Source: Sphaerisporangium sp. TRM90804
GTDB lineage: Bacteria > Actinomycetota > Actinomycetes > Streptosporangiales > Streptosporangiaceae
Direction: 5' to 3'
Assembly (NCBI RefSeq): GCF_029846175.1
Contig: NZ_JARWAC010000015.1
Location: forward strand, 1-64,000
Length of the DNA: 64,000 bases
Shown piece after piece: positions 62,501 through 64,000 of this stretch (its first letter is position 1; every line of letters starts with the position of its first letter). Position numbers and translations under genes: made by a program. The notes under the pieces are model-generated. The model was not told the origin of the DNA. It saw only the letters and a program-made list of their open reading frames with translations, and made no database searches.

Positions 62501-64000
62501 TCACTGGTCGTCGTCCGGCAGGTAGGCGGTCCGCCGGGAGGCGCGCAGGGTGATCCCTCCCCCGACGATGAGCCCGATGCCCACGGTCATCAGCGGGATG
62601 ACGTACCCGTCACCGGTCACGGCCAGCTCTTCCGTGCTGACCTGCGTGGGCGCCGTGGTGAACTCCGTGACGGTCCGCGTCGGCCGGGGTGAGGAGCTGG
62701 TGGGGGTCTGCGACGGCGTGGAGCTGGAGGAGTCGGTGGGCGTCGGCGTGGGTGTCGGGGTGGGGGTGGTGGGGCAGTCCGTCGGGGTGCTGGAGGGACT
62801 CGGCGTCGGCGTCGCGCTGGGCGTCGGCGTGGCGCTGGGCGTCGGGGTGGGCGTCGGCGTCGCGCTGGGGGTGGGCGTCGCGCTGGGGGTGGGCGTCGCG
62901 CTGGGGGTGGGCGTCGCGCTGGGGGTGGGCGTCGGCGTGGGGGTCGGGCACGTGACGGTCGGCGTCGGCGTCGGCGTGATGGGGGGAGTGGGAGTGGGGC
63001 ACTCGGGGGACGGGGTCGGGGTCGGGGTCCCCGAGTCGCTCGGCGTGACCGGAGGCGTCGGGGTTCCCGGGCCGCTGGGAGTCACGGACGGGGTCGGGGT
63101 CCCCGGGACGCTGGGCGTCACAGAAGGGGTCGGGGTTCCCGGGCCGCTCGGCGTGGCGGAGGGGGTCGGGGTCACGGACTCGCTGGGCCTGCCCCGGCCG
63201 AACGGCTGCACGGACGGGGATGTGCTGCCCGACGGCGTCGGGCTGCCCGAGCCCGAGGGCGTCACCGAGGGGGACGCGGAACCCGTGGGACACGGGTCCG
63301 AGGAGGGCGTGGTGCTTCCCGAAGGGCTGGGGGGCGGCCGGTAGGTGAGGCTGACCGTGAGCGGCGTGAACTCGAAGCCGGCGCCCAGCACTTCGCGCAA
63401 CAGCGTGTGCGCGGCGATGGTGGCCTGCGCGGGCACGGCGGTCCACGTCAGTTTCGTCCCCTCGACGACGGCGGCGTCCGTGTCGACGACGAGCGTGGCG
63501 AGCTGGGTGAGCGGAGAGGGGCTCGCGGTCGAGGAGGGACCGTCCGACGGAGGCGCCGGGGTGACGGTGCCGGTGTCCTCGGGCTCGGGGGCCGCGAGCG
63601 GCATGTTCTGCGATCCGGCGGCGGGCTCGTCCCGCGGTGCGGCGCCGTCGGACGGGAGGTCCCCCGGCGCGTCCTCGGCCGGCGGCGGGCCGTCGGCTCC
63701 GACCGGCGGCGCGTCATCGAGCGGGCCGTCCTCAGGCGCGGGCGGGCCGTCGCCGGGCGGCGTCTCCTCGGGTGCGGGAGTCTCGGGTGCGGGGGTCTCG
63801 GGGGCGGGGGTCTCGGGGGCGGGGGTCTCGGACGGGTCCACGGGCGGGTCCGGCGGGATCGTCAGGGCGCGGAGCGCCGAGGACGCGCCGGCCAGCTCGA
63901 CCACCGGCCCCGCGATGACCACCCGCGCGTCGCCCCTGGTCAGGGTGACGCTGCCGTCGTAGAACACGGTGCCCGTTCCCGCGGCGGGATCATAGGAGCC
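62501..64000 (-). CDS. LAVTG cell-wall-anchored surface protein (N-terminus outside window)
   Basis: At least 499 residues; the frame is open at base 64000, so the signal peptide is missing here. The end has the sorting signal: LAVTG (in [11 protein letters not shown]), a hydrophobic helix ([17 protein letters not shown]), and the basic tail [14 protein letters not shown]. LAxTG is the class E motif, and srtE is next door. Most of the visible part is two low-complexity blocks: [12 protein letters not shown]-type near 63.8 kb and a long Pro/Thr/Ser block ([10 protein letters not shown]) from ~62.7 to 63.3 kb, typical wall-spanning stalks. A short beta-rich region ([16 protein letters not shown] to LTVSLTYRP) lies between them. 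Confidence 0.88.
   Translation of the reverse strand, partial: GSYDPAAGTGTVFYDGSVTLTRGDARVVIAGPVVELAGASSALRALTIPPDPPVDPSETPAPETPAPETPAPETPAPEETPPGDGPPAPEDGPLDDAPPVGADGPPPAEDAPGDLPSDGAAPRDEPAAGSQNMPLAAPEPEDTGTVTPAPPSDGPSSTASPSPLTQLATLVVDTDAAVVEGTKLTWTAVPAQATIAAHTLLREVLGAGFEFTPLTVSLTYRPPPSPSGSTTPSSDPCPTGSASPSVTPSGSGSPTPSGSTSPSVQPFGRGRPSESVTPTPSATPSGPGTPTPSVTPSVPGTPTPSVTPSGPGTPTPPVTPSDSGTPTPTPSPECPTPTPPITPTPTPTVTCPTPTPTPTPSATPTPSATPTPSATPTPSATPTPTPTPSATPTPSATPTPSPSSTPTDCPTTPTPTPTPTPTDSSSSTPSQTPTSSSPRPTRTVTEFTTAPTQVSTEELAVTGDGYVIPLMTVGIGLIVGGGITLRASRRTAYLPDDDQ
62700..63300 (-). repeat. Low-complexity Thr/Pro/Ser stalk-coding repeats
   Basis: Tandem 15- to 18-bp units such as GCGACGCCCACCCCCAGC on the minus strand encode PTPSAT repeats; longer units encode [12 protein letters not shown]. 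They form the wall-spanning stalk of the surface protein. Confidence 0.85.

Noticed and set aside
62700-63300. CRISPR or mobile repeat
   Set aside because: The repeats are in frame and encode a PTPSAT stalk of a wall-anchored protein.

Overview
High-GC DNA (about 70% or more G+C) with actinomycete hallmarks: a GTG/ATG start mix, TetR/LacI/AraC/PadR regulators, SecA2, a class E sortase with an LAxTG substrate, RsbW-like ATP-binding regulators, and DUF5302, DUF1707, DUF4253 and Rv1733c-family proteins. Gene content and style suggest a filamentous Streptosporangiales-type chromosome (for example Nonomuraea-like); the genus is inference. I see no prophage, IS element, CRISPR array or large biosynthetic cluster.

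Layout. 1-5 kb: end of a secreted enzyme with a ricin-type lectin domain, a tRNA-Lys(CUU), a MoxR/vWA pair, a NERD protein, and a TetR regulator. 5.4-10.3 kb: a tightly overlapped minus-strand operon of an APH-like kinase and three acyl-CoA dehydrogenases, whose promoter carries the same palindrome as the TetR gene. 10.5-15.5 kb: a TetR/FAD-monooxygenase divergent pair, a DMT transporter and an MFS exporter. 15.6-24.2 kb: SecA2, a glutaryl-CoA-dehydrogenase-like enzyme, an RsbW-like ATPase with a perfect CebR-type box, a membrane GTPase with an unknown membrane partner, and small DUF proteins. 24.3-31.1 kb: a glycogen-debranching-like enzyme divergent from a LacI regulator and a sugar ABC importer that lacks its own ATPase. 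31-38 kb: hemerythrin, secreted HNH nuclease, racemase, TPR protein, a small secreted protein with four GTTWD repeats, and a 1072-aa secreted metalloprotease. 38-43 kb: glycerol kinase/facilitator, then a sugar isomerase/oxidoreductase pair. 43-46.7 kb: small regulatory and membrane genes and a repeat-rich RsbW-like gene. 46.8-53.1 kb: a MacAB-like efflux operon divergent from a two-component system, with a Cys-duplicated lipoprotein and an Rv1733c-like protein. 53.2-57.8 kb: an NmrA-like gene behind a triplicated MerR-type promoter segment, a LysR regulator, and a coupled PadR/TPR/isomerase operon. 58-64 kb: MetE, a GT87-like glycosyltransferase, and sortase E with its LAVTG surface protein, which runs off the window.

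Three themes stand out. First, short GC-rich in-frame repeat expansions sit inside otherwise conserved proteins (kinase, TetR, ACAD, MetE linker, membrane protein) and a gene 3' end. Second, several operators can be paired across loci, giving testable small regulons: the TetR/ACAD palindrome, the TTAG-N7-TAAG motif of the efflux/two-component region, and the TGAGTA-N6-TACTCA palindrome. Third, the DGTTWD-repeat secreted protein has no function I can recognise.
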